Shown: positions 55,308 through 63,784 of the stretch, piece by piece
Position numbering within the stretch: position 1 is the first letter of the stretch
Layout: each line of letters begins with the position of its first letter
DNA from: DASUXY01 sp035301985
GTDB taxonomy: Bacteria > Bacillota > Bacilli > Bacillales > Amphibacillaceae
Assembly: GCA_035301985.1 (NCBI GenBank)
Contig: DATGTE010000003.1
Coordinates: forward strand, 75,029 to 139,028
Reading direction: 5' to 3'
DNA length: 64,000 bases
Program-made: the position numbers and the translations under genes
The notes under the pieces: generated by a model
The model's input: only the letters and a program-made list of their open reading frames with translations
What the model was told of the DNA's origin: nothing
The model's database searches: none

Positions 55308-56285
55308 ATGGTTATTAAAGAAGATGAGGCAAATGTAATCCGGCAAATCTATAAATGGTATAACGAAGAAGGATTTGGCTTTAAAAAAATCACTCATCTG
55401 CTAAAAAAAGGAGTTCAGGAGGGGAAAATTTTGCCTCCAAGAAGCGGAAGGGCATGGCAAGTTACCACCGTTCAGCGCATTATCAAAAATCCAACGTTTT
55501 GCGGAACGTTTATACTCAATCAGTATACTTCCATTAAAGTAGATGGACGTAAGAAGCAGATACGCAACCCTGAAGAAAAATGGATTGTTTTTGAAGATCA
55601 TCATCCTGCCTTTGTTAAAAAAGAAGATTGGAAATTAGCGAATAGTAAAAAGAAGGTCAACATGAAAATGAAAATTACCCCATGGAATGAGTTTCGGGGT
55701 CTTCTCAAGTGTGGAAAATGTGGATCTAATATGGTAATTATTCAATCTTGGAAAAAGAAAGTAGATGGCACGAAAACCCATTGGAGATACTTAAAATGCA
55801 GTGCTTATAGGAGAAGTGGGAAGAATGGATGCGACAATCATGTACCTATTCGCTACGAGGAATTTCGCCGTTTTATAGTTGAGCGTCTCTTAGAAACAGG
55901 AAAAAAAGTTTCGCTTGATTTTAACAATACATTAAATAATCATTCCAAGCAGCAAGTGAAACAATTGGAGAATAGTATCGCAAAATATCAAGAGAAAAAC
56001 GAAGGTCTAGTTGATCTTTACCTTGATAAATTAATCGGTAAAGTAGAATTTCAAGTTAGAAGAAAAGAATTTGAACAACAGATAAAAGAAGCCCAGGATA
56101 AACTGTTCTTATATAAAAATGAAGAAGTCCAGGAAGTATCCGTAAAAAATATCCAACAAGCTTTTAAAACGATTGAAAAAAAGGATCAGGACTTATACCA
56201 TGCTTTAAAGATAATCATTGATTATATAACAGTAAATATAGATGGCAGTGTGGATATCAAATATAATTTTGATTTGAATAAATAG
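55308..56285 (+). pseudogene. Large serine recombinase lacking its catalytic domain
   Basis: 325 codons covering the recombinase domain (VIKEDEANVIRQIYKWYNEE, GRAWQVTTVQRIIKNPTFCG), the zinc ribbon (LLKCGKCGSNM...YLKCSAYRRSGKNGCDN) and the C-terminal coiled coil (about 205–285). The N-terminal resolvase domain with the catalytic serine is absent because the gene starts at the IS21 junction; the ATG at 55308 is fortuitous. It is probably the former integrase of the gerE island, about 2 kb from the right att. Confidence 0.88.
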
Positions 56286-57143
56286 AAACTTAGAAGAGTG
56301 CCTTAGAATTCCTAAAACCTTGATGAACTCTAAGGCATTTAAGTTTAGAAATTCTATAGAGTGAGCAGGCTTTGTTTTATGTAACATAGCATGGCAATTG
56401 GGGCATACAGGTCTTAAATCAGTAATAGGATCAACTTCATATTCTCTATCAATTGTATGTAGTTCTCTAATGTGGTGAACATGTATGGAATCTTTGCCAA
56501 GCTCACCATATTTATTTTCAAAGTTAAAACCACAAACTAAACAACTACATCCATAGTATTCTATACATTTTCTTCTTGCTATTGGATTACGTTCATAGAT
56601 GTTAACATAAATTTGTTTAGTAGATCCTTCTTTATATTTGCCTGGATTATCTATTTCTTCAGTAATTTCATTTAGGTGATCTTCATTTTCGTCATTAAAT
56701 TGCCATATAATTTTTACTGGTGTAGTATTATCGTAAGTCTTTACTCTAGCGTTTCCTTGATAAATAAAGTCAGTTTTTTCACTGTTCTCACGTGTGAAAA
56801 TATATACGTTACCCTTAGGATCTAGCATGCTTTGAATAGATTTTGATTGTAATGAATGAGTTTTTTTGCCAAACCACTGTAGTTCATCACCAATGAATTT
56901 GTTATCGTATATATGACCAGTACGCCCAACAGAGTTAATATTTGCAAATATAAAGATGTCATTATTAAAAGTGGTGTATCCAGTATTCCAGTTTCCTTTC
57001 TGTTGATTTTTTGGAACGTTAAAAATGCTATAAACATCTTTTCTGGAATATTTATTTCCGATTTTAAGAAGTAAATTTTTTGAGCTTTTATGACTTTCTC
57101 GAAGGTTAGTATTTTTGTTTGAGTTTTGAGAGTTAAATATCAT
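56205..57143 (-). CDS. DUF3427-HNH restriction endonuclease-like protein
   Basis: 312 aa. The N-terminal half (about 24–130: KIGNKYSRKDVYSIFNVP, NWNTGYTTFNND) resembles DUF3427, a DNA-reading domain; the C-terminal half is an HNH nuclease with zinc-type cysteines (CLVCGF, CPNCHA) and the catalytic VHHIRE. This architecture is found in type II restriction enzymes next to C5 methyltransferases. The last 50 residues read through the recombinase terminator and into the recombinase gene antisense, so the C-terminus is abnormal. The neighbouring methyltransferase is only a fragment. Confidence 0.8.
   Translation of the reverse strand: MIFNSQNSNKNTNLRESHKSSKNLLLKIGNKYSRKDVYSIFNVPKNQQKGNWNTGYTTFNNDIFIFANINSVGRTGHIYDNKFIGDELQWFGKKTHSLQSKSIQSMLDPKGNVYIFTRENSEKTDFIYQGNARVKTYDNTTPVKIIWQFNDENEDHLNEITEEIDNPGKYKEGSTKQIYVNIYERNPIARRKCIEYYGCSCLVCGFNFENKYGELGKDSIHVHHIRELHTIDREYEVDPITDLRPVCPNCHAMLHKTKPAHSIEFLNLNALEFIKVLGILRHSSKFLFIQIKIIFDIHTAIYIYCYIINDYL
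56287..56347. terminator. Long hairpin between recombinase and HNH genes
   Basis: ACTTAGA and GCCTTAGA pair with TCTAAGGC and TTAAGTTT around a 21-base loop. Convergent genes meet here, so it can act in both directions. The minus-strand HNH frame reads through it, which suggests that frame has lost its original stop. Confidence 0.7.
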
Positions 57144-57196
57144 TATTGTCTCTTCCTATGAATTAGTTTGGTATTGGTATTATATGGTTTGTATGT

Positions 57197-57242
57197 AAAA
57201 GGATATAGAATTGAATAATATATTAGTACTATATCCTTTTTA
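57197..57242. terminator. Hairpin between methyltransferase and HNH genes
   Basis: AAAAGGATATAG pairs with CTATATCCTTTT around a long loop; T or A tracts flank both sides. It lies between two minus-strand genes. Confidence 0.75.
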
Positions 57243-57272
57243 GGTTTAAGTCTGCAAATTAGTTAGAGTTCC

Positions 57273-57656
57273 CTATAAATGTAATTTCATTTGATATGAT
57301 GTTTCCTTTTCTTCTATATAACTCACAGCCCAGTCTGCAATGGGCTTAGCAATAGCTTTAGCTAGCAATACTGGAACTGCATTTCCAATTTGCTTGTAAA
57401 CTTTATCTAGCCTTCCATTTTCACTCATCTTCAAATTCTTTCCTTGGCTAAATTCAAACCAATCTGGAAATGTTTGAATCCTTGCTATCTCTTTAATTGA
57501 TAGACGCCGATTATTTTCTTCTCCATCTGAAAATATCCATTTGTCTTTACCTGTTTTTATCATTGGAGATCCTCCAGGATGGATTGGTGCTTGTCTGCCT
57601 GAAGCTTGGATGGTAAAGCTTTGCTCATCCCACCTCTTTTTACGGTTTCTTGACAT
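57273..57656 (-). pseudogene. C-terminal fragment of a DNA cytosine-5 methyltransferase
   Basis: 127 codons with the end of the target-recognition region (RWDEQSFTIQASGRQAPIHP), motif IX (RRLSIKEIARIQTFPDWF) and motif X (YKQIGNAVPVLLAKAIA) of C5 methyltransferases. Motifs I, IV (Pro-Cys) and VI are missing, so it cannot methylate. Probably the former partner of the HNH nuclease. Confidence 0.88.
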
Positions 57657-57673
57657 AAAAATAGATTAGAGGG

Positions 57674-57907
57674 ATGTGGGGAATTGAACACCCTTCAGCC
57701 ATATTCCGTTCATTAATAAATTCAGATAAGGTTAAAACTCATGTTTATGTACTAATGAGAAAAGAGACTTTCGATTCCATTGAAGATAAACCTAATCTGA
57801 ATAAATATGTTGAAAATAATAATCTTCAGATGAAAAATGTAACGATACCCAATCCAAATAATCCTGCAAAGAATATGGAAGCTATTTTGTACACTGCAAC
57901 CATATAA
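57674..57907 (+). pseudogene. Unidentified C-terminal gene fragment upstream of the CPCC gene
   Basis: 77 codons open from 57665, with a fortuitous ATG at 57674, ending 22 bases before the CPCC gene. The product (SAIFRSLINSDKVKTHVYVL ... NPAKNMEAILYTATI) looks like the tail of a longer soluble protein. Its place directly before a CPCC gene recalls toxin-tail/immunity arrangements, but the family is not recognised. Confidence 0.45.
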
Positions 57908-57929
57908 AAGATGTTGAAGGAGCAACCAT

Positions 57930-58196
57930 ATGAAATATACTTGTCCTTGTTGTGGCTACAAAACACTAAACGGAGAACCACCGGGTACTTTCGAGATATG
58001 TGAAATATGCTTTTGGGAAGATGATTATACTCAATTTGCTGACCCTGATTATGAAGGAAGCGCTAATGTCCCTTCATTAAAGCAGGCGCAAAAGAATTTT
58101 ATTTTAGTGGGAGCTTGTGAAGAAGAGTTTGTTGAGCACGTGAGGAAACCTAATGAAAAAGAACTCAAAGATCCTCTTTGGAAACGTATTGTATAA
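57930..58196 (+). CDS. CPCC-type cysteine-rich protein
   Basis: 88 aa. It begins MKYTCPCCGYKTL and has the second pair CEICFWEDD, the layout of the Cys_rich_CPCC family, with C4 and C6/C7 plus later Cys forming a zinc knuckle. GAAGGAG precedes the ATG at 57930. CPCC proteins often sit behind contact-dependent or LXG toxin genes and are suspected immunity proteins; here only a fragment precedes it. The gene appears intact. Confidence 0.82.
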   Translation: MKYTCPCCGYKTLNGEPPGTFEICEICFWEDDYTQFADPDYEGSANVPSLKQAQKNFILVGACEEEFVEHVRKPNEKELKDPLWKRIV

Positions 58197-58268
58197 GAGC
58201 AAAATTCACCTGAAATCACTCATGGCTTAAACCATGATAAGTAAATACCTCTATTTGCAATTGGTACA

Positions 58269-58328
58269 CATAGCATTTGAAATGTGATTTCGAACTGTTT
58301 TTTCGGAAATGAATAACTCCTGGGCAAT
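58269..58328 (-). repeat. Right copy of 60-bp exact direct repeat in gerE (putative att)
   Basis: Identical to 41038–41097. Homology starts abruptly at 58269 (codon Met51) and continues rightward into the promoter region with substitutions. Confidence 0.85.
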
Positions 58329-58421
58329 TTCTTTTGTGGTTTTATCCTGTACTAATAGTTCGAATACTTCTTTTTCCCGTTTGGTTAATAATTGCTTCGG
58401 TTTATACTCGTTGTCCTTCAA
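58269..58421 (-). pseudogene. gerE: Truncated gerE (codons 1–51)
   Basis: TTG start at 58421 with AAGGAGGGG upstream. The reading frame gives MKDNEYKPKQLLTKREKEVF and continues like GerE to Met51, then runs five foreign codons to TAG. The recognition helix is kept but the C-terminal dimer helix is lost. It sits next to the conserved ysmB-racE side of the chromosome, so it is probably the native 5' end displaced by the island. Confidence 0.88.
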
Positions 58422-58477
58422 ATGGTAACCCCTCCTTGCTATCTGAGCTGCATCTGAAGGGAATTATTTAGTCACTA

Positions 58478-58504
58478 TAGCTTATGAAAGTGCGAGTAAT
58501 CGGT
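58478..58504 (-). promoter_or_regulatory. Sigma-K-type promoter of the gerE fragment
   Basis: AC (58504–58503), 16 bases, CATAAGCTA (58486–58478): the same elements and spacing as at the complete gerE. Confidence 0.72.
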
Positions 58505-58816
58505 GCACACATTAGACTATAAGAGAAAAGCTGTATCATATGGTTTGAATCATTTGGCAAGTTTGTAGTAGACATTTTGCTTATCGTAATGTTGTATGCT
58601 ATGATTATTTTTTCACATAACAAAGTAATCATTTAGACAATCCGGATTTTCAAGGATTTAGTTTCCTTTTTTAAAATCATTAGACGATTGTTGCTCCGAT
58701 GAAAATCAGTTTAATCTTACATAAAATGACGGTTTCCAATCACATTCAATGGATATACTTTAATGTCTTATGATAAGATATGCTTGTGTTTGTGAAATAA
58801 TATACGGAGGGGAACC
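58505..58816. other. Intergenic region upstream of ysmB, no assignable promoter
   Basis: AT-rich spacer between the divergent gerE fragment and ysmB. No gene, and no promoter good enough to call. Confidence 0.5.
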
Positions 58817-59272
58817 GTGTTGAAAAATGAAATACCGGCAGATGTTATAGCCGATTTAGAAACTAAGTTTCGTCATATTTCCACCCTCATAAAACAATAT
58901 GGTCGTAAAATTTTAAGAAACTATCCAATTACATCGGCACAATTCATTGCCTTGCAGTGGTTCATAGAAGAAGATGATGTTACGATTGGTGAACTGTCAA
59001 ACAAAATCGGCTTAGCGTATAGTACGACAACTGATCTTGTGGATCGAATGGAAAAGAATGAACTTGTAAAGAGAGTTAAAGATCCTAAAGACCGTAGAGT
59101 TGTCCGAATTCGTGTGCTTCATAAAGGTGAGACAATTATTAGAGAAGTGATTCAAAAACGAGAAGATTACTTAGCTAAGGTGCTTGAAAAATTTTCCTTG
59201 CAACAAACGATGACGTTAAGTGAGTTATTAAGCTTGTTGCAAGACCAGATGAATAGCATCAAGGAAAAATAA
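58817..59272 (+). CDS. ysmB: MarR family transcriptional regulator (YsmB)
   Basis: 151 aa winged-helix protein. The core VTIGELSNKIGLAYSTTTDL, then VDRMEKNELVKRVKDPKDRR is the MarR HTH and wing with the conserved DxRR motif. GGAGGGG precedes GTG at 58817 (TTG at 58820 is possible). It lies before racE, as ysmB does near gerE in B. subtilis. Targets unknown. Confidence 0.88.
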   Translation: MLKNEIPADVIADLETKFRHISTLIKQYGRKILRNYPITSAQFIALQWFIEEDDVTIGELSNKIGLAYSTTTDLVDRMEKNELVKRVKDPKDRRVVRIRVLHKGETIIREVIQKREDYLAKVLEKFSLQQTMTLSELLSLLQDQMNSIKEK

Positions 59273-59294
59273 CGACACAAAAGAGGCGATCAGT

Positions 59295-60107
59295 TTGAAA
59301 CAGGCAATTGGTGTAATCGATTCTGGAGTTGGCGGACTAACTGTCGTTCATGAGCTCATGCGACAATTACCTAATGAAAAGTTAATCTATTTGGGAGATA
59401 CATTGAGGTGTCCATACGGTTCAAGAACTGCAGAAGAAATCAAACAATTCACATGGGAAATGGTTGACTTTTTATTGAGTAAAAATATTAAAATGCTTGT
59501 TATAGCTTGTAATACAGCAACGGCTTATACGCTCGAGGAATTGAAAGAGAAATTGAACATTCCGGTCATTGGTGTGATTCAACCTGGGGCCCGGGCAGCG
59601 ATAAAAGTGACGCAAAACAACCAAGTCGGTGTGATTGGTACAGAAGGAACAATTCAGAGTCGAGCATATGAACAAGCATTAAAAAAGGTGAAAGCTGATA
59701 TTCAAGTTTATTCACTTGCATGCCCATTACTCGTTCCAATGGTCGAAAAAGGTGTTTTATTAGGGAGGGGAGCCGATCGTGTTGTAGAGCAATCATTGCA
59801 ACCGATAAAAGCTCAAAAGAGTATTGATACATTGATATTAGGATGTACCCACTATCCTTTGATTAAACAACCCATCCAAGACTTTATCGGTCCTGATGTT
59901 GCAATTATCTCATCAAGTGAAGAAACAGCTAGGGAAGTAAGTGCGATTTTAGATATTTATCATTTATTTAACAAAGACGAGAAACCCCCAATTCATGCAT
60001 TTTATACGACTGGGCAATTATCCATTTTTAAGAATATAACGAATCGGATATTCAATCATCCGATTCATCATTTACAACGTGTAACGATTGAAAAGACAAC
60101 GATTTAG
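59295..60107 (+). CDS. racE: Glutamate racemase
   Basis: Converts L- to D-glutamate for peptidoglycan. 270 aa with both catalytic cysteines: VIACNTATA and LGCTHYPL, and the N-terminal IGVIDSGVGGLTV. The start is TTG at 59295 with AGAGGCGA upstream, 22 bases after ysmB, so the two may share a transcript. A perfect terminator follows. Confidence 0.97.
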   Translation: MKQAIGVIDSGVGGLTVVHELMRQLPNEKLIYLGDTLRCPYGSRTAEEIKQFTWEMVDFLLSKNIKMLVIACNTATAYTLEELKEKLNIPVIGVIQPGARAAIKVTQNNQVGVIGTEGTIQSRAYEQALKKVKADIQVYSLACPLLVPMVEKGVLLGRGADRVVEQSLQPIKAQKSIDTLILGCTHYPLIKQPIQDFIGPDVAIISSSEETAREVSAILDIYHLFNKDEKPPIHAFYTTGQLSIFKNITNRIFNHPIHHLQRVTIEKTTI

Positions 60108-60110
60108 CTT

Positions 60111-60142
60111 CAAACAACCCTAATCTATGTTAGGGTTGTTTG
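60111..60142 (+). terminator. Terminator of racE
   Basis: Perfect CAAACAACCCTAA/TTAGGGTTGTTTG stem with a 6-base loop. Confidence 0.9.
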
Positions 60143-60229
60143 AATGAAAGCGAAAAGATTGAAAGGTTGGTCTAATTTATCGTTAGGCTCGTATATATAG
60201 TAGTACAAACCATCGTAGGAGGGAATGAC

Positions 60230-61348
60230 ATGAAAGTTCGTAGTTTTTTCATGGTGCTACTGACAACAAACCTTTTAATCTTACTAGCAGGTTGTTTTAA
60301 AGGGGAACAAACTATGGAGGAAATGGATCCACCACAAGATGCCGAAGCAGTTGATCAGTCGTCACAAGAATCCGATGAATCTGAACAAGAGTCCGATGAA
60401 CCTGAACAACAATTGGGAACAGATAAAGAAGAAGCAGATGCTAATGATGAGGAACAGGACGAAATGGAAACAGCAGCGCGTCAACTCTATTTAATTGATG
60501 TAAATGGTATGGTTGTACCACAGACGCTTGAATTGCCAAATATTGATTCAAATGAAGTAGCTAAACAAGTTCTTGAATATTTAGTAAAGGATGGGCCCGT
60601 TACTTCAATTTTACCGAATGGATTCCAAGCTGTTTTACCTGCTGGGACGGAAATATTAGGTCTGAGATTGGAAGCAGACGGTACGATGATTGTTGATGTG
60701 AGCGAGGAATTCAAAGATTATGAACCTGAAGAAGAGGCGAAAATCCTTGAAGCGATGACCTATACATTAACTCAATTTGAGAATGTCGACAAGATCAAAT
60801 TGTGGATTAATGGACATCCACAAGATGAGATGCCAGTAGATGGGACACCAATTTCAGATGGTTATTCACGAACAAATGGAATCAACATCATTGATTCTGA
60901 TGCGTTAGATTTGATGAATAGTCATGCTGTAACGATGTATTTCCCAACAGAGCATAATGACACACGGTATTACGTACCAACAACACAACATGTAGAGGAT
61001 ACGCATAACAATATATACTATGCGATGGTACAGGCTTTACTCGATGGACCGAGCTATGATACGAATGTCATTCATGTATTCAATACAGAGACGGCACTCG
61101 TAGATGAACCGGTTTTGAATGATGGTGTATTAGAACTCGTGTTCAATCAAAGCATATTAAAAGATCAAGATGAAGCAATCATTTCCGATGAAGTAATGGA
61201 GACGCTCGTTCGGTCACTAACTGAAGATCCTTCTGTGGAAGCATTGAATGTCAAAGTAGAAAACGTTGATCAGATCGTCAGTGAAAATGGAGAAGTATAC
61301 GACGAACCTGTAAATAAAGAATCATTTGTAGACTCAGAAAAATTATAG
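60230..61348 (+). CDS. gerM: Spore germination/cortex lipoprotein GerM
   Basis: Mother-cell lipoprotein with two GerMN domains, part of the engulfment/channel machinery and needed for normal germination. The signal peptide ends in the lipobox LLAGC (Cys22), followed by a very acidic, Glu/Asp/Gln-rich linker (about 30–82) and two GerMN repeats (about 95–205 and 245–355). 372 aa (B. subtilis 366). AGGAGGG lies before the ATG. Position between racE and rph is as in B. subtilis. Confidence 0.95.
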   Translation: MKVRSFFMVLLTTNLLILLAGCFKGEQTMEEMDPPQDAEAVDQSSQESDESEQESDEPEQQLGTDKEEADANDEEQDEMETAARQLYLIDVNGMVVPQTLELPNIDSNEVAKQVLEYLVKDGPVTSILPNGFQAVLPAGTEILGLRLEADGTMIVDVSEEFKDYEPEEEAKILEAMTYTLTQFENVDKIKLWINGHPQDEMPVDGTPISDGYSRTNGINIIDSDALDLMNSHAVTMYFPTEHNDTRYYVPTTQHVEDTHNNIYYAMVQALLDGPSYDTNVIHVFNTETALVDEPVLNDGVLELVFNQSILKDQDEAIISDEVMETLVRSLTEDPSVEALNVKVENVDQIVSENGEVYDEPVNKESFVDSEKL

Positions 61349-61465
61349 TTATTCATTGCTCCATACAAACAGATTATGGGCTCAATCGATTAAGTAATAG
61401 GATAATAATGTTTCTTTTGCAGAAAATATGGTAAGGTGAATAATGAATAAAGGAGGAATATACAT

Positions 61466-62227
61466 ATGAGAAAAGATCAGCGAAAAATAAATCAACTACG
61501 TCCAGTAACAATTATCCCAAGTTTTATAAAGCACCCTGAAGGTTCCGTCCTTATACAAGTAGGGGATACAAAAGTAATTTGTAATGCAAGCATCGAAGAC
61601 CGTGTTCCTCCTTTCATGCGTGGTCAAGGAAAAGGTTGGATTACAGCCGAATATTCTATGCTCCCTCGTGCGACGAAGCAGCGTAACATTCGTGAGTCCT
61701 CGCGAGGTAAAGTTGGCGGCCGAACAATGGAAATACAACGACTAATCGGTCGTGCATTAAGGACAATTGTCGATTTAAACAAAATAGGGGAACGTACAGT
61801 TTGGGTTGATTGTGATGTGATCCAAGCAGATGGTGGTACACGTACTGCATCAATTACAGGTGCGTTTGTCGCAGTGGTATTGGCATTTGGAAAAATGCTG
61901 GAAGAGAAAACAATTAAAAAAATGCCTGTTACCGAGTATCTTGCAGCGACATCTGTCGGAATTTTACCAGGTGGTACAGAAGTGTTAGATTTGAATTATG
62001 AAGAAGATTCACAAGCAGAAGTGGATATGAATGTAGTCATGACTGGAGCAGGAGAATTTGTGGAGATACAAGGTACAGGTGAAGAAGAAACGTTTTCTTT
62101 CCAAGAGTTACAAACACTATTAGAGTTAGCAAACGAAGGAATCGAACAGCTGATTACAAAGCAAAAAGAAGTACTCGGAAAATGGGCCGAACGGATTGGC
62201 GAAACAGTTGCTGGTGAGAAACAGTGA
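61466..62227 (+). CDS. rph: Ribonuclease PH
   Basis: Phosphorolytic 3'-5' exoribonuclease trimming tRNA 3' ends. 253 aa with KGWITAEYSMLPRAT, DCDVIQADGGTRTASITGA and LDLNYEEDSQAEVDMNVVM family blocks. AAAGGAGG lies before the ATG at 61466. The next gene overlaps its stop. Confidence 0.97.
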   Translation: MRKDQRKINQLRPVTIIPSFIKHPEGSVLIQVGDTKVICNASIEDRVPPFMRGQGKGWITAEYSMLPRATKQRNIRESSRGKVGGRTMEIQRLIGRALRTIVDLNKIGERTVWVDCDVIQADGGTRTASITGAFVAVVLAFGKMLEEKTIKKMPVTEYLAATSVGILPGGTEVLDLNYEEDSQAEVDMNVVMTGAGEFVEIQGTGEEETFSFQELQTLLELANEGIEQLITKQKEVLGKWAERIGETVAGEKQ

Positions 62228-62820
62228 AACAGATGATTATCGCTACTAAAAATGCAGGAAAAGCAAAAGAATTTAAACAATTTTTCTCGGTTTATGGGGT
62301 TGAGGTCATTTCATTACTAGAGTTGGATGAAGATATTCCGGCCGTTGAAGAAACAGGGTCAACATTTTCAGAAAATGCAGCTTTAAAAGCTAAACATATT
62401 TCTAAGTTGCTGAATAAGCCTGTGTTAGCTGATGATTCTGGATTAGAGATTGATGCACTTCATGGGAGACCAGGGATATTTTCAGCTCGATATGCAGGCG
62501 AACCAACTGATGATGGAGCGAATAACAGAAAAGTTTTATCGGAATTGAAAGATGTTCCTGGTGAAGATCGGACCGCTCGTTTTGTATGTGTCATTGCCAT
62601 CGCAGCACCTGGGAAAAAAACAATTTTTCGTACGGGTTATTGCGAAGGCAAAATTGCTTCAGAACCAAGAGGTGACTTTGGTTTTGGTTATGACCCCATC
62701 TTCGTTCCAAATGGCTACTCGGTCACAATGGCAGAACTCCCTGCCGAGGAAAAAAATCGTATCAGTCATCGCAGTAAGGCCATACAACAGTTCGGAGAAT
62801 TGTTCGAAAATAGGCAGTAA
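62224..62820 (+). CDS. rdgB: XTP/dITP diphosphatase (RdgB/HAM1 family)
   Basis: Removes non-canonical purine NTPs. 198 aa; motifs IATKNAGKAKEF, LADDSGLEIDALHGRPG, GFGYDPIF and ISHRSKA. The start is GTG at 62224, overlapping the rph stop (GTGA), giving MKQMIIATKN, which aligns with homologues; ATG at 62233 is less likely. Named ysnA in B. subtilis. Translationally coupled to rph. Confidence 0.95.
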   Translation: MKQMIIATKNAGKAKEFKQFFSVYGVEVISLLELDEDIPAVEETGSTFSENAALKAKHISKLLNKPVLADDSGLEIDALHGRPGIFSARYAGEPTDDGANNRKVLSELKDVPGEDRTARFVCVIAIAAPGKKTIFRTGYCEGKIASEPRGDFGFGYDPIFVPNGYSVTMAELPAEEKNRISHRSKAIQQFGELFENRQ

Positions 62821-62840
62821 GTGATAGAGGAGAAGATCAG

Positions 62841-63362
62841 ATGCATGAAGTATTAGTTGTAAGTGATAGTCACGGATTAACGAAAGAATTGACGGAAATT
62901 AAAGAGAGACATTCACCAGAGTATATGATTCACTGCGGGGATTCTGAATTAGGAATTGAAGCGCTAGCGTTAGACGGTTTTGTAAAAGTAGCCGGAAACT
63001 GTGATCGTGATTCTCGCTTACCAATTGAGCAAACGCTTACGATCGATGGACTTACACTGTATATCGTCCATGGACATCTTCATTATGTAAAAAAAGATTT
63101 AACTCGATTGTCCTATCGTGCAGAAGAAGTCGGAGCACATATTGTCTGTTTCGGTCACACTCATGTTGCAGGTGTGTGGTCCATCCACAATCAGGTATTC
63201 GTTAACCCTGGTAGCATCTATATGCCAAGAGGGTATGAAGAGAGAACATACGCGATTATATCATGGGATCAACCCGATCACATTCACGTTCGATATTATA
63301 CGGTCGATGGTAAGCGAGTTCCTCACTTAGATCAGACGGTACAGTTAGAATCTTTTTCATAG
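62841..63362 (+). CDS. ysnB: YfcE/MJ0936-type metallophosphoesterase
   Basis: Calcineurin-like phosphodiesterase, 173 aa. Metal ligands: VVSDSHG, HCGDSE, AGNCDRD, VHGHLH and FGHTHVAGV. AGAGGAG precedes the ATG at 62841, 20 bases after rdgB. It is ysnB in B. subtilis. The physiological substrate is unknown. Confidence 0.93.
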   Translation: MHEVLVVSDSHGLTKELTEIKERHSPEYMIHCGDSELGIEALALDGFVKVAGNCDRDSRLPIEQTLTIDGLTLYIVHGHLHYVKKDLTRLSYRAEEVGAHIVCFGHTHVAGVWSIHNQVFVNPGSIYMPRGYEERTYAIISWDQPDHIHVRYYTVDGKRVPHLDQTVQLESFS

Positions 63363-63392
63363 GAGTTTACAATGGTTAGGCAAACTCCTATG
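63359..63392 (+). terminator. Hairpin after ysnB
   Basis: CATAGGAGTTT pairs with AAACTCCTATG around a 12-base loop. The tract after it is A-rich then T-rich, so termination strength is uncertain. Confidence 0.65.
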
Positions 63393-63416
63393 AAAAAATA
63401 TTTATTGTATTTTGCA

Positions 63417-63445
63417 TTGACAAATGTAAATAAATTGCTTATAAT
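63417..63445 (+). promoter_or_regulatory. Consensus sigma-A promoter of the tRNA genes
   Basis: TTGACA at 63417–63422 and TATAAT at 63440–63445 with 17-base spacing, both perfect, upstream of tRNA-Gly and tRNA-Ile. Confidence 0.9.
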
Positions 63446-63565
63446 AATAACTGTTGTTAAAAATAAACACGCTCCTCACATCTATCGTATACATTGGATA
63501 ATCGATTTGGGCGTAGGGATATGACAAATCGTGAATATAAAAAGATTAACTTAGAGATCCAAGAT

Positions 63566-63639
63566 GCGGGTGTAGTTTAGTGGTAAAACCTCAGCCTTCC
63601 AAGCTGATGTCGAGGGTTCAATTCCCTTCACCCGCTCCA
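63566..63639 (+). tRNA. tRNA-Gly (anticodon TCC)
   Basis: 74 nt including encoded CCA. Acceptor stem GCGGGTG/CACCCGC, D-arm TAGTTTAGTGGTAAA, anticodon loop CTTCCAA (TCC) and T-arm GGGTTCAATTCCC. Reads GGA and GGG. Confidence 0.97.
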
Positions 63640-63647
63640 TGAATAAT

Positions 63648-63721
<74 letters not shown>

Positions 63722-63749
63722 CTTCGTTTCAAAAAAACGAAAAAACATG

Positions 63750-63778
63750 TTGACTTAACAAAACAAACATGTTAAATT
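63750..63778 (+). promoter_or_regulatory. rRNA operon promoter P1
   Basis: TTGACT at 63750–63755 and TAAATT at 63773–63778, spaced 17. Confidence 0.7.
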
Positions 63779-63784
63779 AAATAG

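Larger units (their letters stand above)
41038..58268. mobile_element. Degenerate 17-kb genomic island inserted in gerE
   Basis: The segment is bounded by two copies of the gerE 5' region that begin to match at exactly the same codon (Met51) and then share 60 identical bases. Conserved backbone genes lie on both sides (ysmA left, ysmB-racE right). Inside are a truncated large serine recombinase, restriction-modification remains, an ABC operon and many broken IS elements. The pattern fits an integrated element that brought its own gerE 5' end, later eroded. A tandem gerE duplication followed by insertions is the main alternative. Confidence 0.75.

Noticed and set aside
41038..58328. CRISPR-like interpretation of the repeated gerE segment
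   Set aside because: Only two copies 17 kb apart, within coding sequence; no spacer-repeat periodicity anywhere in the window.
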